Notes: a model not told the origin generated them from the sequence alone. A DNA stretch of 64,000 nt from Omphalotus guepiniiformis (GCA_028554645.1 JAQOOI010000018.1:186001-250000); one strand, 5' to 3'; shown: positions 46,501 to 59,159, counted from the first letter of the stretch. A program made the numbers and translations.

Positions 46501-49366
46501 TGATGAAAGAGAGTTAGCGATAGCGTCACGAGACTTAACTACATTCCAGACTCCCTTTGGAGCTTTGAGGTTAGTAACACTACCAATGGGATGGACAAAT
46601 TCAGTACCGATCTTCCATGATGATGTAACACACATATTGCAAGAAGAGATCCCAGAATTTACGCAACCATACATTGATGATGTTCCTGTACACAGTCCTG
46701 AAACTACTTACCAAAGCAAAGATGGTACGTACAAGACCATTCCTGGTAATGATGAGATTCAGAGGTTTATTTAGGAACATTTCACCAATATGAATTGGAT
46801 CATTCAAAGAATGAAGTACTATGGTGGGACTTTCTCAGGACCCAAAGCTGTATTGTGTAAAAGCAAGATTACCGTGGTAGGACATAGGTGTATGCAAGAG
46901 AGACGTGAGATCGATCCAGAACGAGTGAAAACTATTACCAACTGGGGTAGACCTGAGAATATCCTAGAAGACAAGGATATAAGACCATTCTTAGGCACCA
47001 CGGGACTAGTAAGAATGTTTGTCAAAGACTATGCAAAGATCGCAGAGCCTTTAACCAGATTTATGTGTAAAGATATTCTGTTCAAGTGGCAACAAGAGCA
47101 AAGTGATGTGTTAGCAAAGTTGAAAGAGGCAGTAAAGAATAGCAAGGCATTACAACCACTGAAGTATGATGTGGACGATCCTGTAATATTGGTGGTAGAT
47201 ACATTGTGGAAAGCTGTTGGATTTTATATTTGTCAAGTGGACCCAGAAAATCCGCGACGACGTTTCTACTCCAGATTCGGTTTGATTACACTAAGTGATC
47301 GCAAAGCTAGGTTTTCACAGCCAAAACGGGAGTTGTTTGGTCTGTATTGCACGTTACGAGTGTGCCAGTATTGGTTGTTTGGTATCCGTAACCTTATAAT
47401 CGAAACTGACGCGAAGTACATTAAAGGCATGTTAGAGCATCCTGATCAAATGCCAAACACCACGATAAATAGGTGGATAGAGTTGATCATGATGTTTCAT
47501 CTTAAACTGAAGCACGTACCAGGCAAGGTTCATGGACCTGATAGACTATCACGGCGGGATAAACAAGTAGGTGATGATGAGTATGACAATCCTGAAGATG
47601 GGGAAGTTCAAGAGCCATATAAATTAGAAGAGTTTGTAGATAAAATTGACTCTAAACATGGTTACGGGCAAGTATTAGTTGATGAGAAAGAGGAATGGAG
47701 AAGTAATTATATGACTGGTTTAACCACGTTAGTAGGGAAGAATTAATGCATGCTTACGAGCAAGAATGAGAGTTCCATGACATACCAGAAGTAAAGCAGT
47801 TTGTAGCCGCGAACTTGGCTAGCGGGATACCAGAGCTCGAGGAGCTGCCAGAGCATATTGACGAGACGGAGTACGATGAGTCTAAGCGATCAAAGGGAGT
47901 GATAAACCAAGATAAAACAGTCACGGATGTTTTCAAATGGCTAACAGACACTTCTAAGAGGCCTGTAGGCTACAAGAATAACAAACACTTCAAGAACTTT
48001 TTAAGGTTAGCATGGAACTTCTTTATACAAGATGGAAAACTCTATCAACACGGAATCGAAGCAAAACATAAGCTGGTAGTTGAGAAGTCACATTGCATCT
48101 CCATGATCGATGCTTGTCATGATAGTTTAGGGCACCGTGGCTTCTTTGCTACTAAGTCTTTAATAATGGAGCGCTTTTGGTGGCCTGAAATGGAGAAAGA
48201 CATCTACGAGTATGTGAAAACCTGTCATACGTGCCAAGTAAGACAGAAAACAAAGATCAGGATTCCTCCTACCGGGACGAAGACACCATCGATCTTTCAG
48301 AAAATTCACGCTGACACTATGTATATGCCAGTGTCAAATGGATACAAACTGATTGTGCATGGTAGGTGTGCGTTAACCGGATGGATGGAAGGATGACCAT
48401 TAAAAGCAGAGTCCGCAAGAGCAATTGGGCAGTGGTTGTGGGGAGAAATTATCTGCTGCTGGGGCTGTCTTATAGAGATTGTCACAGATAATGGCAGACC
48501 TTTTCTAAAGGCGTTGGAATGGTTAGAGAAGAAATATGGCTCACGCGGCATTCACATATCACTGTATAACTCCCAAGCCAATAGTATTGTTGAATACGTG
48601 CATTATGATGTTTGACACAGTCTCATAAAGGCCGTGGGAGGTGATGATTCAAAATGGTTTTACTATTTCTACTTAGTAATGTGGGCTGATAGGTGTACCA
48701 TAAGAAAGAGATTTGGTTGCTCCCCATTCTTCGCAGTAACTGGTGCGCATTCCTCACTACCTTTTGATATCATTGAGGCAACATGGCTTGTAGAATATCC
48801 TGATCATCCCATAAGTGACGCGGAACTAATTGGACTATGAGCAAAAGCATTAGCTAAGCACACAAAGCATGTAGTTGAATTGCGGGAACATGTAACATGT
48901 GAGAAAAGGTCACGGTTGTTGAAGTTTGAAAAAGAGTATAAGTATGTCATTAAAGACTACGTGTTTAAGCCAGGTAGTGTGGTATTAGTTAGGAATACTC
49001 AGATTGAAAAATCTTTGAACTCTAAAACAAAGCCGCGCTATTTAGGACCCATGGTAGTACTCAGGTGTACCATGGGTGGCAGTTACATTGTGGCAGACCT
49101 AAATGGTGCAGTGTTCCAGAATAAAATTGGAGCCTTCCACGTAATTCCATATTGGCCACGGTCACACATTGAGCTCCCTGAGAACCTAAGTGAGTTGATT
49201 GGTTTGTCGGAAGATGGCTTGTTGAGAATTGAACAAGGTCTAGAAGATGAGGAAGAACATTTATCCGTAGAACACAATCAAGCAGACTTAGATGGTGAGA
49301 TTCACGCGGACGTTTCAGTATACGATGCGAAGCACTGGATATCGAAGCCGAAGATCTTTCAGTAAA
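43600..49366 (+). pseudogene. Ty3/gypsy pol (protease, RT, RNase H, integrase), broken by stops and an insertion
   Basis: Order PR-RT-RH-IN as in Ty3/gypsy. Protease active site LLDSGSQII at about 43,640, split by a 1,379-bp insertion (43715-45093), then resuming as MQSANKGVEKSLGLARNVPF. RT has LVTLPMGWTNSVPIFHDDV and the catalytic YIDD near 46,670. RNase H lies at about 47,160-47,560 (KLKHVPGKVHGPDRLSRRD marks its end). Integrase has the HHCC zinc finger (CHDSLGHRG ... CHTCQVRQ), then Asp in HADTMY, Asp in VTDNGRPF and Glu in SIVEYV. In-frame stops: TAG 46772, TGA 47767, TGA 48394, TGA 48613, TGA 48838. The last ORF ends at 49365. Confidence 0.85.
43715..45093. mobile_element. 1,379-bp insertion in the gypsy protease, probable solo LTR
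   Basis: Begins TGATGAGAATG and ends GGCGCATCA (TGATG...CATCA), flanked by the 4-bp CCGG at 43711-43714 and 45094-45097. Removing it and one CCGG rejoins the protease frame exactly (LSWDP to DIVIFMQSANK). It has no coding sequence and is AT-rich. TG/CA ends with a short target duplication fit a solo LTR of another gypsy family, but I have no second copy to prove it. Confidence 0.75.
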
Positions 49367-50260
49367 TCACTCAAAGATTGGGCCACATGGCAGTTTTATT
49401 ATAAAAACGAGTGTATGATCCATACATTTATGTTGAAATATACACGACAGATTGGAAATAAATAAGTTATGCGGTAGTTGGATACAAGTGTGGATGAAAA
49501 CAAAAAGTTACGCGGTACCTCTATTCACGCAGTCGATGTGGTAATTATTTTTTAAAAAAGAAGGAAGTCACTCACAAGCTGTATTGCAAAAGCGCAGGAC
49601 AAGGTAGGGTTAGAAGTAGGGTTTATAAATCTGCCATACTCCGGCATGTAGCTGAGTTTGAAATCAGTATAGAGGGCTGCTTGACCGCTTTGAGAGGCCT
49701 TTTTTCTCACGGACTATAGCTCTACATTAGAATACTTTGTCCACAGTCTATCAACTTACACACCAGTCCGCTTTGGGTACATATATTTACCATGATCAGT
49801 AGACCTGCTTTAGGTTACCTTTTCCCACACCCACTAGATCTGCATTTTAGGGTATTTTGGGCGCTTTTTTGAGCCATCAATCCATCAAATGTCAAAGCAA
49901 ACCACCTGATAATCCCAACTAACCGAAGATATTAGATCAGACGACGGGTAGCCAAGTCGCATCAAGTTCGATATACGATCATGCCCCGCCCCTCAACTCA
50001 ACATTTATTCAACAATTTCGCTGGACTTAAGGCTTTCACAGCTCTCTGAGAGCTCTTCCGAGCACTGTCGGCAACAACAACGTGCCAGACAACGTGACCT
50101 TCGGTCTTTCCTGATTAGCCGCCTCCCGACTGTTGTCCCGGCACACCCCACCTGCTCGTTGTTGTTGAGAACAACGAGCTTGAGCTTTCTCTCAGTATAA
50201 ATATGTGGTGCAGACTCATGTATATTATTACTATACACAATATAATTACATACATCCTAC
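49367..50260. other. Region between the gypsy pol end and KDZ gene, no gene
   Basis: About 890 nt, AT-rich. I looked for a 3' LTR matching the leader at 40-41 kb (TATATAAG, TCGTCTGG repeats, C-run) and found none, so the gypsy copy seems truncated at its 3' end. TATAAAT near 50,196 may belong to an element border. Confidence 0.45.
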
Positions 50261-53200
50261 CTAATCATGAGAAATGGTCAGCAACTTCAAGAAATTGTCA
50301 GCAATGTCATCTTTGTCCTTGCCGTTGTCCTTGTCGTCCTCATCACTATCCTCTTGAAGGAGACCAGCACTGCTCAGAACCATTTCCTTCACCGTGTCTC
50401 CTCCACTATCACTTGCAGGAGCATTGACTGCTGTTCCTGGCTCCAATGTCCCAGAGAAGCCGGGAAGACGTCGTAGTCTCTCTAGTTGTTTTGTGTGCAT
50501 GTCGTTGCAGCAGCTGTGCCGTAAGCAATGAAGCTTGACTTGATGGGCAAGAAGTGGGTCGCTATCCAGAAGTTCACGCTCCTTCTGCTGCAGGTAAGTG
50601 TTTTTGTCCTTCATATACGTGATGAGGCGCCGTATCTCAATGTTCAGGCGGTCGATCTCCTCAACGGCGCGGCAAATCTTGAAGTACTCATCCATGGCAG
50701 ACCGGGCAGCAGGGGTAGACCACGGTTTCTGTTGAACGTCTTGCCGAGTATCGCGCAGCAGGTCGAAATCGGCAAGAAAGGAGTATTCAACAACAGTATC
50801 CCAGTCAAGGTGAGGGCGAGGAGGAATGAGCTTGGCAGCAGCTTTGTTATATTGGGACAACACTGTTCTGATGGCCTGTGAGCGAGACTTGAGTGCTTGA
50901 CCAATGTGTTTGCGAAGCTCGTAACCTGCAAAGTATGAAGAGGTGTTGATACTATATATACAGTTCAGCAATGACTCATCGGTTTGCGACATATTCATTC
51001 GCGTCAACTCAAACAGCCGTGCCACAATTAAACCCTCCAGCTTGTCTAACGAACACTGATAGTCGGCCATAGCAACCAATTGCTCAGCTTGCTTCCACTC
51101 CTCACATCCAGGAGTCCAGTGCTTGGATATTCCTAGCTTCGCTTCTAGATTGCGGACATGTTCTTTCAGGTCGTCTCGTGCCTTGGTGGTGTGGTGTCGC
51201 GAAGTTTCTAGCCTCCATGTATTGTTGGCCTTTCCCTCCTCAACAATTGAAGGCGTCGAAATGATCCAAGCTTGTAGGGTGACAGAGTGCTTCTGTCTAG
51301 TGGTGGTGAGCAAACGAGTCAATGGAGTGACAGCAGGGACTTACTCAGCCTCGATGAGCTTCGTCAACTTTCGGTAGTACTCCATTCGCAAGGTTTCTTC
51401 AGGTGGTTCCCTGGTGAGTGAATGTAGGTATGTTTGCTCCTCCTCTAGCCAGGTATCGAACTCTGTATACGATTTGATTCCGAGGGCTTGCATTGATTTC
51501 ACTAGAGCTGGTGCACCAGCAATTATCTCCAACGCCTGTTTATAGTTGTCGAGCTCAAACTTGCTGAGCTGCGGGTATATTTCAAAGTCGTTGTTGTGTT
51601 CGGCATATGCAGCGATAGCCTCCCGGCGATGAAACATGCTTGCATGCCTAGTAGATGATGCAAGTGCATTGGTCTTGGAGAAGATACGCTCGCAACCCTC
51701 TAGGTCCTCCAAACCCAACCCTGGAACATATCGTCCAAGAAACGAGGTCTGGCAAATTTGAGAGTGGGTGTGGCCATGGAACAAGCCGACCAAGCTCTTG
51801 TATTCCAAGTTCTTGGCGAGCGGACCAAGCAGGCTCTTCTGAATGGTAGTTGCAAATCGGCAGCCTATATCGTATCCTCCACCAAGTCGTGGTCCTAAGA
51901 GATGCAGCAGCTTGTTCACAACAGCTAGGGGGTACTTGGCACTGGAGTAGATTAGATAGCTTTCAACAGCCAGAAAATGAACTCACAGTTCTCCACTTCT
52001 CACCATATCTGCAATGAGCAAGATAAAGCCATGTCGGCATGCTGAGAGGAATATCCCAGTCTCCTTGAAGATCCCCCACATCTTTGCGGTCTTCTCATGG
52101 CTCATATTCTTCCATCGCTCTGCACATGGATTTTCCTCCCCTTCCTCTCCAGCCCCGGCATCTACGACAAGCTTATCCTTCAACACCCCCCTATCCCACC
52201 CATCTACCTCTTCACAGCTTAAAAAGTAGTTTCCCCCACCTATGCGGCTATCGGGACACTCTTTTGACGGACCTGTGCCTTGAACTTCATTCCCTTCCTC
52301 ATCCACCCCCGACTCTCGTCGTTCTAGCCGTTTGAGGGAGTCGTTCCCATCCATGGTGGATAGCATGTCGAACTTCAACTGTGGTTCGCCCTCCAGCTTG
52401 TATCGGCAGCACAGGCATGCATTCTGAACCCTCCAGTCAGGAGAAGGCCGTCCGATGGCTTGATTAACACGCGTTTGAACTCCCTTCAGCACCTCTTGAT
52501 AGAGGTCGAATGCAATAGAGAATTGTTGGAGGAGGTAAGGTTTGAATGGAACACCGTGGATATCACAGAGAGTTTTGACAAATGGTTGAATGGAGAGGCA
52601 TGGACATCGGAGATATAGGACGCAAAAGTACTTCCAGCGTACGAATGGTGATTCTGACCTTGGCTGAGGATGGGGAGGGAGCAAGGGATAAGGCCGCTCC
52701 ATACAAAGGAGCACGCAAGATATTGATCTTTAGAGTCGTCAATTGGAAGAAAGCGTCGAGAACAGGCTAGAAAGGTGATCAGTAGGTTTCAACAAAATGC
52801 TTTCAAACTTACTGAACATATCCACCATTACTGGATAGATCCCTGGTGTATCTACTCCACCAGGGTCAACATTCCAACTCCCCAGCCCCTCAGTACTGAG
52901 CACATGCGACCACACCATGTACGCATTGATGATTGACCTCATCTGAGGTGCAAAGGCCAACGTTCTGCGTTCGATTCAGTCACGGTGTTTTTGTAGATCA
53001 CAATATGTCCTAATAATACAAAAATCAGACAGGTTATGTGATGCAATAGCGAGGTCTCACACCTTTTCTTGAAATACACATGGGTTCCCAAGTCTACTTC
53101 ATCCATGATGTCTAACAACTCGCCTCCTTCGTGGCTCGTCTCCATGGTGGCCTCTCCAGTAAGAACGTCATTCAACCTCTGCCCATCCTCCTCATACATC

Positions 53201-53359
53201 TCTACATCTTTGTCATCCAGATCGGGATTGGCAGCGGGATCAACTTGAAGGATCTCTACATCTGCTTGGGCCTTGAAGTTCCGTATTTGCTTAGCGGTGT
53301 ATGTCTTGGACCTAGCGCTGAGTTGAGAGCTCAAGCCTCTCCAGAACTGTCCTTTGCGT
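50261..53359 (-). pseudogene. KDZ (Kyakuja-Dileera-Zisupton) transposase, main part; split by the 6.5-kb unit
   Basis: Transposase of the KDZ superfamily, which is expanded in Agaricomycetes. Visible family blocks on minus: FAPQMRSIINAYMVWSHVLS, LSIQPFVKTLCDIHGVPFKP, QFSIAFDLYQEV, CYKL-type cysteine region NACLCCRYKLEGEPQLKFDM, LSTMDGNDSLKR, GGGYDIGCRFATTIQKS, LVGLFHGHTHSQICQ, PGLGLEDLEGCERIFSKTNA, RHASMFHRREAIAAYAEHNN, and a helical C-terminus ending LKLLTISHD at 50261. The frame changes twice in the stretch 52,620-52,700 between GLIPCS and LYLRCPCLSIQPF, so small indels are likely. The 5' part of the gene continues at 59,892-60,577, beyond the inserted unit. Confidence 0.85.
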
Positions 53360-54857
53360 TGTTGCGCTGAAAACGCATACACACCTGAAATACCTGAAAT
53401 TAAACGATTTCTACTGTGAATATGATGGGAATAAAGGGCTAGACTATGTCCCATAGTGCTAGCTAAAGCATAGAACACGAATAGTTAAAGGCTCGAAGTG
53501 AAAGGACTACGATGTACGAGTATGCATCAAGACCTTATGGCTGATATGCCTCTAGACCTTTGGCGAAGTAACTACCTGCTGCGAGACTGTACAGTATGGT
53601 CAGATCCACCCTGCCTGGCAAAGAGCCCTTCGTCTGGAAGTCGCTATTCAAGTATCTGTGTAATCCACGGGACTTAGGAAGGAAGAAACTACACACACAC
53701 AGGCGTAATAGCCTCATGAGCCTAAATAACGTCGAAAGGACAAAGCTAGCGGTATCGCCGAGCCATCAAAATGGTTTGTTCGAACTTAGCCGACCTCCTA
53801 GAACCTGCAGATTGATGATATACTGGAGATAACACTTTATGATCGGAAATATATGATCGACGATTCCGTTCCGAGATACTAGATGGTCAAAGCTATGAAA
53901 ATGATCGGTCTCGATGACTGTATAATAACTTATTACTAAAGTAATGAGAGAATTGGCCTTCGAGGACTGGATATTGGTATATCTACGAGGTGCTATGGGG
54001 TCTAGATGTCGAAATAGGAGAAAATACGGAAGCCCGACGGGATAAATGACTAGAAACTGCCCTCGGCGCCCCTATAAGTACACTGTAAAACAGTTACGAA
54101 GGTGAATAATAACGAAATGCATAGGAGTAGTTCGTTTAGAATGGCTCGAGCGCATGATAAGAAGGGTCTAGATGTACCAAAAACATCACTAAAACATAAT
54201 ACTTACACATATATACCCAAGAACTGCACATAATTACCCTCTAGACGTGCCTACTTACCCAACTCAGTCATATTGTTTCTGTTTATATCCATTTTATACT
54301 CGATGTTATCCCTCTGTTCCTTTTAATTACTCCACTCAGTTTTCTATCTATTTATGAAATACTTACAAGCAGTAGAGTACATATACTGTCATGTATAGGG
54401 TCGAGCACCCCAGGTTACGACTGCCCGCCAAATTGGAGAACTTTACGTATCTTCTAGAGTGTTAAATCACAGAAGGCCTCTTGATTGTGAACGTCAGGCC
54501 CCGGTTCTTCAAGCTGGTAGAGGCAGACTATTAGGAATTGCAGTGCTTTAATAGAGTGCTAAATATCTGAACATCTGTTGTGTTTGAACTGTCTGTCTGT
54601 CTGTCTGTCTGTCTGTGTCTGTCTGTCTGTGTCTGTCTGTCTGAGTCTGTCTGTTTTTGCTGTTTCTGGTACTCGTCGGAGGGTCTAGACGGTGATCTTT
54701 CAGTTCAGTTAGTCTTTCCAACAGTCTAGCTCAACTTTAGTCAGTTTTCTGCGTGCGGAATCTTTGCCAACGCCAGACTACACTCGCTTTTACAAGGCAA
54801 CCTTTGAGTTTAGACGAGTTCCTACGTCTTAGAGTGCTCATTTCACTGCTATTAGCG
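53360..54857 (+). repeat. Left arm of the long inverted repeat
   Basis: About 1.50 kb, nearly identical to the reverse complement of 58354-59891. Matches run from TGTTGCGCTGAAAACGC through the TCTG microsatellite to AGAGTGCTCATTT near 54,845. No ORF of substance; the two short opposite ORFs (53,535-53,832) occur in both arms and look like chance. Confidence 0.9.
54589..54655. repeat. (TCTG)n microsatellite in the left arm
   Basis: Imperfect (TCTG)n with interspersed GTGTC units, mirrored as (CAGA)n in the right arm at about 58,557-58,616. Confidence 0.9.
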
Positions 54858-55248
54858 TGAGGCTCGCGGGCCAGCAGTCGGTTTGTTTTTTCGCCTACTC
54901 ATTGCCAGAATTGTCTGAATTGAAGTGGTATGTTCACATGACGAACGCGCTACGCGTTGATCACGCACTTGAGTTTGTCATGTGACCCATCCACTCTTGC
55001 ACTTCAACGAACTTCAAGTTATCGACGAACTTCAACGTCGCAGTTGGTTATCCATTCATCGGTCAGTCTTCCTTTTGATCTGCCTCCCATCATCTATGTA
55101 CAGGTGGTTGTTCGACTTCTGGTTGATTCGCCTCCTGGATCTAGAGAAGTTCGAGCTACTTACCTAGTACTACCACCTTTCAACTGCTTATTTCTGAATA
55201 AAAATTCCGTGTTATGATGCTGATTTTATTGTTGCTCTCCCTCCATAG

Positions 55249-56792
55249 ATGTTCTGCAAAACGGTATGCATCTCCTGCCCTATTGAAGAACCCTCTAATG
55301 ACATAGTAAAGCTTCGTACAGGACAATCATATGGTGACTTCAAGGGCAGTCATGGTGCGTCATTCAGCGGGGAAGCGATACAAATAGACGACGTTGATGT
55401 AGAGGAGCTGATGCAGAAGGCGTTGGAGCGTGAAGACAAGGAGCCAGAAGACGACATTGAAACCTTTGGTGAAACCCACAGCCATCAAGACGCGACCAGT
55501 TCCTCCGCCCCTTCCCCATTGCGTAAGCGCCCTCACTTGCCCCCTGGTTCTGAGGTACCAAAAAAAAAAACCTCAGTCGTATTCGAACGCAAAGCACTTT
55601 TGTACGGGGCAAGCAAGGTACGAGAAGAGTGGCCATATCGGTGGGCGCAACTCAGCCACCTCTGGTGCAGACGCTACCGACCCGTCTAAGCCGATTCAAG
55701 CCGACGTGAGTTGCAAAGACCTTTGTTTTGCTGCAGGCTCCTACGTTGGCTTGGACACTAAGCCTTACGGACGGACGGTCAAGCGTATGAAGGAGTTTTT
55801 CAAGAAGAAAGATTTTCGGTGTGTGAAGTGGGAGGGCGAGTGAGTACTAGGCATCTATTACTGCCCTGCAGCTCTAATGTTTGTTGTTCTAATAGAGAAT
55901 CCATTCTGATTGTCAACAAGCATAGGCGGGTAATCGTTGCTGCAGTGAAGAAATGCAAGGCTGCCGGCTATCAGGAGGACCTCCAATGCGGATTTGAGTT
56001 GATTTCTGAGGTGCAGGAAGATACTGTGTTCGAGCCCCACGAGAAACGCCACAAGCGTGGCCAATTCCCAACGCTGGCCTATGATATATCGTTTGGCAAA
56101 GGCCAGCCTCACCCGATGTGTCTTGGCGGCCCACAGCAGGCGATGATGAAGAAACTCTTGGAACATCCTTGCTTCAGTCGCATTGCGGCCTTCCAAAGCG
56201 GTAAGTGTCTGATACGTTGAGGTATTCACCCTTTGACATCCATCCTTAGCTGCGTTTGCGGCATGGTCGCCAAAGAACTATCAATACTACCACTGCCGTA
56301 ATCGTGAATTATATGCATGCCTACCTGAACTCAAAGCCGAATTTTCCTCGTAGCGAATTCTCCTGCATCACGGTGAATTTCGGCCCCCAGGTTCAAACCT
56401 ATGTTCACATTGATTCAAAGAACACCGCACATGGTATGTGTGCAATTACCTCTGGTGGGCGACACAACCATACCTTGGGTGGTCACCTGGTCCTCTGGGA
56501 CTTGAAGATCGTGATCGAGTTTCCATCTGGCTGCACAATTCTGTTGCCCTCTGCTCTCATCCGTCATTCAAACATTCGAATTCAACTGGGTGAGACCCGA
56601 TACTCCATAACTCAGTATTCCGCTGGCAGATTATGGTGCTAGTTAGATGCAGGTGGTAAGACGGACTGCACAATCGCACTGACTGGATTGACAGAGGAAA
56701 AGAAGGAGGTTCGAGAGAGGAAAGCAGGTCGACGTGAATGGGCGCTGAACATGTTTTCTACCCTAGAAGAGATTGAAGCCTTTGCCCAATAA
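55249..56792 (+). pseudogene. TET/JBP-family 2OG-Fe(II) dioxygenase, KDZ-associated type, frame-broken
   Basis: TET/JBP enzymes oxidise 5-methylcytosine or thymine in DNA; fungal members are expanded in Agaricomycetes in association with KDZ transposons. Here an acidic/basic disordered N-terminus leads through AAGSYVGLDTKPYGRTVKRM and FPTLAYDISFGKGQP to the catalytic fold. There the Fe ligands are H and D in TYVHIDSKN and H in LIRHSNIRIQ, and the 2OG-binding Arg is in GETRYSITQYSAG, around HTLGGHLVLWDLKIVIEFP. Two introns are clear (55839-55894, 56202-56250). Breaks: a frame change near the A11 run at 55560-55570, a one-base frame change at about 56,342, and TAG at 56640 replacing a likely Trp; after it the frame continues to TLEEIEAFAQ. 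The catalytic residues are still intact. Confidence 0.85.
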
Positions 56793-57809
56793 ACTTATCG
56801 TTTTTTGATACTACACCATTACGCAAGATGTACAATGCAATATGTCCTTAGAATGTACATAGAATACAATATCTTGGCCTTGAATGTCGTGGGTGAACTT
56901 TGAATCTCGCAACATGATTGGTTAAAAGAATCGGGCCGTTATCTCCGGATTGTAAGCTCAACGTCGAAAATGTTGAGCACACTCATTCCAGTGATCTGTG
57001 TGGCCAGTAATTATGTATATAAGCTATTGAATACACATAGAAGGCTTCCCAAAAATGTCTGAGGAGATTGAATAAGTTCACGTTAAGATGTACTCATCTG
57101 AAATGAAAGGCAGTCAAGTTCTCTATGCTCTCATATATGTCGTACTCAAAATTTGTAAAAGTGCTCCAAACGCTCTGAGATTGAAGGATATGACTCTTAA
57201 AGCAAATACACCGAGTGCTTTTTCTTAGAATTACGCTGATCGACTTAGATAGCTCAATGTATGGTGAAAATCTAATAGTCTGTACCATTTGTTGTATGAG
57301 AACCATTAACAATTACACCTTGGGAATTTTTTTCTGGACTTCAGGACTATATATCACTATAATTGAGGACCTAACTAGTTAGATATATCAAAGAAGAACA
57401 CTCTAGAATTTTCAAGTGTATTTGACTGTAAGTAGAGGAGAACTATCTTCATTCAAAAGATTTGGCTTTCAAAAATTCAACAAAAATAGCTGAACTACAT
57501 AGGATTCTTAATATTAGCTCTATCAGTTAAAGAGATTAATGTATGGCTATGAAATTGAATGTTGAAGGTGGAAGACCCTTGAGTCAGAGAGCATGTACCC
57601 AAATAAGGAAGTCCACACTCCGGCAAATTGTTAGGTACAAACAGTCGAGAGTTCTAAGTCAGTCTTGTTTGCCATAGATATTTGAAGATTTTCCTCTAGG
57701 TTTTCCTTTCCAAAAAAAAACCATACAATTGTACTGATCATCTGTGCTACAATATACCATATTCAAAAAAACAAGGAGAACTAATACAGTCTAAGTCTCA
57801 AAGTACAGT
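56793..57809. other. AT-rich region between the two convergent cargo genes
   Basis: About 1 kb, AT-rich, no gene seen. It should hold the 3' ends of the dioxygenase and the minus-strand gene. Confidence 0.5.
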
Positions 57810-58353
57810 TTAAGTCTCAAAGTGAGGAGTGATAGTTGATACTTGACCAGCCATGAATTCCAGCACGAAGTGCTCATTTGCAGCAGCTTCAGTTTCAAAA
57901 CTACTAACGCTACCACTGTCCCAACCTGATTCACGAGAAAGAGCGTCGAAGCTAGCAATTCTTTTTGATTAAAACAATTCATTATTGAAAGAGGGCAAGG
58001 AGTACCTGGATTGGTAAACACCAGGAGCGATCCCACGAGTGATGGTGAAATATTGTTTTGTAGAGGCCCGCGGTGATTGCTGCAGCCGTGCAATAACGCC
58101 AGTGTTGAGAGCTCGATGATAGACTTCTTTTGCAAGATCAAGGGACGCGTAGCCTTTGAACAAGCTGTCCTTGTTGTTTTTGTCTTGGAAGGAGAGATTA
58201 CGCCTAGTATTGATGTTGAATGATAATGAATAGATTTGAAGGTAACATACGTACCAACTCGCAAATGCCCCAGGCTTGACACCTTTGAAAACCACGTAGC
58301 CGCCAAATCTTCGAGTTTTGTGATCGCAATACGTTAGCGGTGTTGCATGGATG
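57810..58353 (-). CDS. Protein with two RNase-H1-N-terminal (viroplasmin/HBD)-like repeats, 5' end uncertain
   Basis: The RNase H1 N-terminal fold binds RNA:DNA hybrids and dsRNA. First repeat: GGYVVFKGVKPGAFASW, then across an intron FQDKNNKDSLFKGYASLDLA. Second, shortened repeat: QYFTITRGIAPGVYQS, then across another intron FDALSRESGWDSGSVSSFET and the ending QVSTITPHFET (stop at 57810-57812). Introns at about 58,254-58,204 and 58,005-57,959 keep the frame. The frame is open upstream to about 58,350 and beyond into the repeat arm, where no convincing ATG is in frame, so an upstream exon in the arm is likely. No stop or shift is seen. It converges with the dioxygenase gene. Confidence 0.6.
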
Positions 58354-58556
58354 CGGTAATAGCAGCAAAATGAGCACTCTAAGACGTAGGAACTCGTCTA
58401 AACTCAAAGGTTGCCTTGTCAAAGCGAGTGTAGTCTGGTGTTGGCAAAGGTTCTGCATGCAGAAAACTGACTAAAGTCGAGCTAGACTGTAGGAAAGACT
58501 AACTGAACTGAAAGATCACCGTCTAGACCCTTCGACGGGTACCAGAAACAGCAAAA

Positions 58557-58616
58557 CAGACAGACACAGACAGACAGACACAGACAGACAGATACAGACA
58601 GACAGACAGACAGACA
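58557..58616. repeat. (CAGA)n microsatellite in the right arm
   Basis: Inverted counterpart of the (TCTG)n tract at 54,589-54,655, with slightly different unit order, as expected from independent slippage. Confidence 0.9.
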
Positions 58617-59159
58617 GTTCAAACACAACAGATGTTCAGATATTTAGCACTCTATTAAAGCACTGCAATTCCTAATAGTCTGCCTCTACCAGCTCGAAGA
58701 ACTGGGGCCCGACGTTCACAATCAAGAGGCCTTCTGTGATTTAACACTCTAGAAGATATGTAAAGTTCTCCAATTTGGCGGGCAGTCGTAACCTGGGGTG
58801 CTCAACCCTATACATGACAGTATATGTACCCTACTGCTTGTAAGTATTCCATGAATAGATAGAAAACTGAGTGGAGTAAGTAAAAGGAACAGAGGGATAA
58901 CATCGAGTATAAAATGGATATAAACAGAAACAATATGACTGAGTTGGGTAAGTAGGCACGTCTAGAGGGTAATTATGTGCAGTTCTTGGGTATATATGTG
59001 TAAGTATTATGTTTTAGTGATGTTTTTGGTACATATAGACCCTTCTTATCATGCGCTTGAGCCATTCTAAACGAACTACTCCTATGCATTTTGTTATTAT
59101 TCATCTTCGTAACTGTTTTACAGTGTACTTATAGGGGCGCCGAGGGCAGTTTCTAGTCA

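Noticed and set aside
46246..46774. Reverse transcriptase as an integrated animal or plant virus
   Set aside because: The protease-RT-RNase H-integrase order, CCHC gag and chromosomal context are those of a fungal Ty3/gypsy retrotransposon; no envelope gene is present.
49640..50000. Possible 3' LTR of the gypsy element
   Set aside because: None of the landmarks of the 5' leader (TATATAAG, C-run, TCGTCTGG repeats) is present, so I could not pair it.
53535..53832. Short opposite ORFs (60 and 78 aa) that also occur in the right arm
   Set aside because: They recur only because the arms are copies. They overlap each other on opposite strands and show no domain; codon changes between arms are not biased to silent sites as far as I can see by eye.
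54589..54655. CRISPR-like short repeats
   Set aside because: Simple TCTG slippage repeat without spacers, in a eukaryotic genome, mirrored in the other arm.
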